A stretch of DNA of 15,600 nucleotides from Pasteurellaceae bacterium. Its GTDB lineage: Bacteria; Pseudomonadota; Gammaproteobacteria; Enterobacterales; Pasteurellaceae. Below, one piece after another: positions 15,580 through 15,600 of the stretch. Every line of letters begins with the position of its first letter. Position 1 is the stretch's first letter. The position numbers were made by a program, and so were the translations under genes. The notes beneath the pieces are model-generated. The model saw only the letters and a program-made list of their open reading frames with translations. It ran no database searches and had not been told where the DNA came from. The stretch lies in NCBI GenBank assembly GCA_900756875.1, contig CAAELW010000195.1, positions 1 through 15,600 on the forward strand, read 5' to 3'.

Positions 15580-15600
15580 TTTTAGTTAATCAAAACATCA

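Noticed and set aside
15576..15593. Hairpin TTGATT-TTAGTT-AATCAA after nqrF as a terminator
   Set aside because: Only six AT-rich pairs, overlapping the stop codon, with no T-run; apbE is likely to follow.

Overview
The window looks like a core chromosomal segment of a Haemophilus-type member of the Pasteurellaceae. The main evidence is ten exact copies of the 9-bp DNA uptake signal AAGTGCGGT or its complement. Low GC, Haemophilus-like proteins and a complete Na+-pumping NADH dehydrogenase operon agree with this. There are no tRNA or rRNA genes, CRISPR arrays, insertion sequences or prophage genes, and no exotic gene cassette was found. The parts that known genes do not explain are regulatory or structured non-coding DNA.

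Layout. Bases 1-113 hold the 3' end of an unidentified plus-strand gene that appears to carry a one-base frameshift. Next is lpt6 (136-1815, +), a membrane sulfatase-fold phosphoethanolamine transferase for lipopolysaccharide. It converges on the minus-strand series leuS-lptE-holA through a bidirectional terminator at 1817-1846. Reading upstream on the minus strand, the order is holA (1846-2883), lptE (2883-3386), leuS (3474-6062), yggU (6181-6468), yggT (6544-7089), corA (7089-8036) and yajG (8350-8949). lptE/holA and corA/yggT each share the A of a TAATG stop-start. bolA (9034-9345, +) is divergent from yajG, the same arrangement as in E. coli. After a terminator and a 393-bp gap comes nqrA-nqrB-nqrC-nqrD-nqrE-nqrF (9739-15579, +), closely packed, with apbE expected just beyond the window.

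How the genes work together. lpt6 and lptE concern lipopolysaccharide: Lpt6 decorates the inner core, and LptE is the lipoprotein plug and partner of LptD in exporting LPS to the outer leaflet. leuS and holA are housekeeping genes for leucyl-tRNA and the polymerase clamp loader. CorA imports Mg2+. The nqr operon makes the six-subunit Na+-NQR, which transfers electrons from NADH to ubiquinone and pumps Na+. All expected cofactor residues are visible: the 2Fe-2S, FAD and NADH sites in NqrF, the flavinylated threonines in NqrB and NqrC, and four membrane cysteines shared between NqrD and NqrE.

Non-coding highlights. The 313-bp corA-yajG gap holds a sigma70-like minus-strand promoter, a long nested inverted repeat and a series of hairpins with a possible loop-tail pairing, which could be an ion-responsive corA leader. 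The nqrA leader of about 200 nt contains mutually exclusive stems ending in a hairpin plus T-run just before nqrA, like an attenuator. A pair of inverted uptake signals forms a hairpin between leuS and lptE. All foldings were done by eye.
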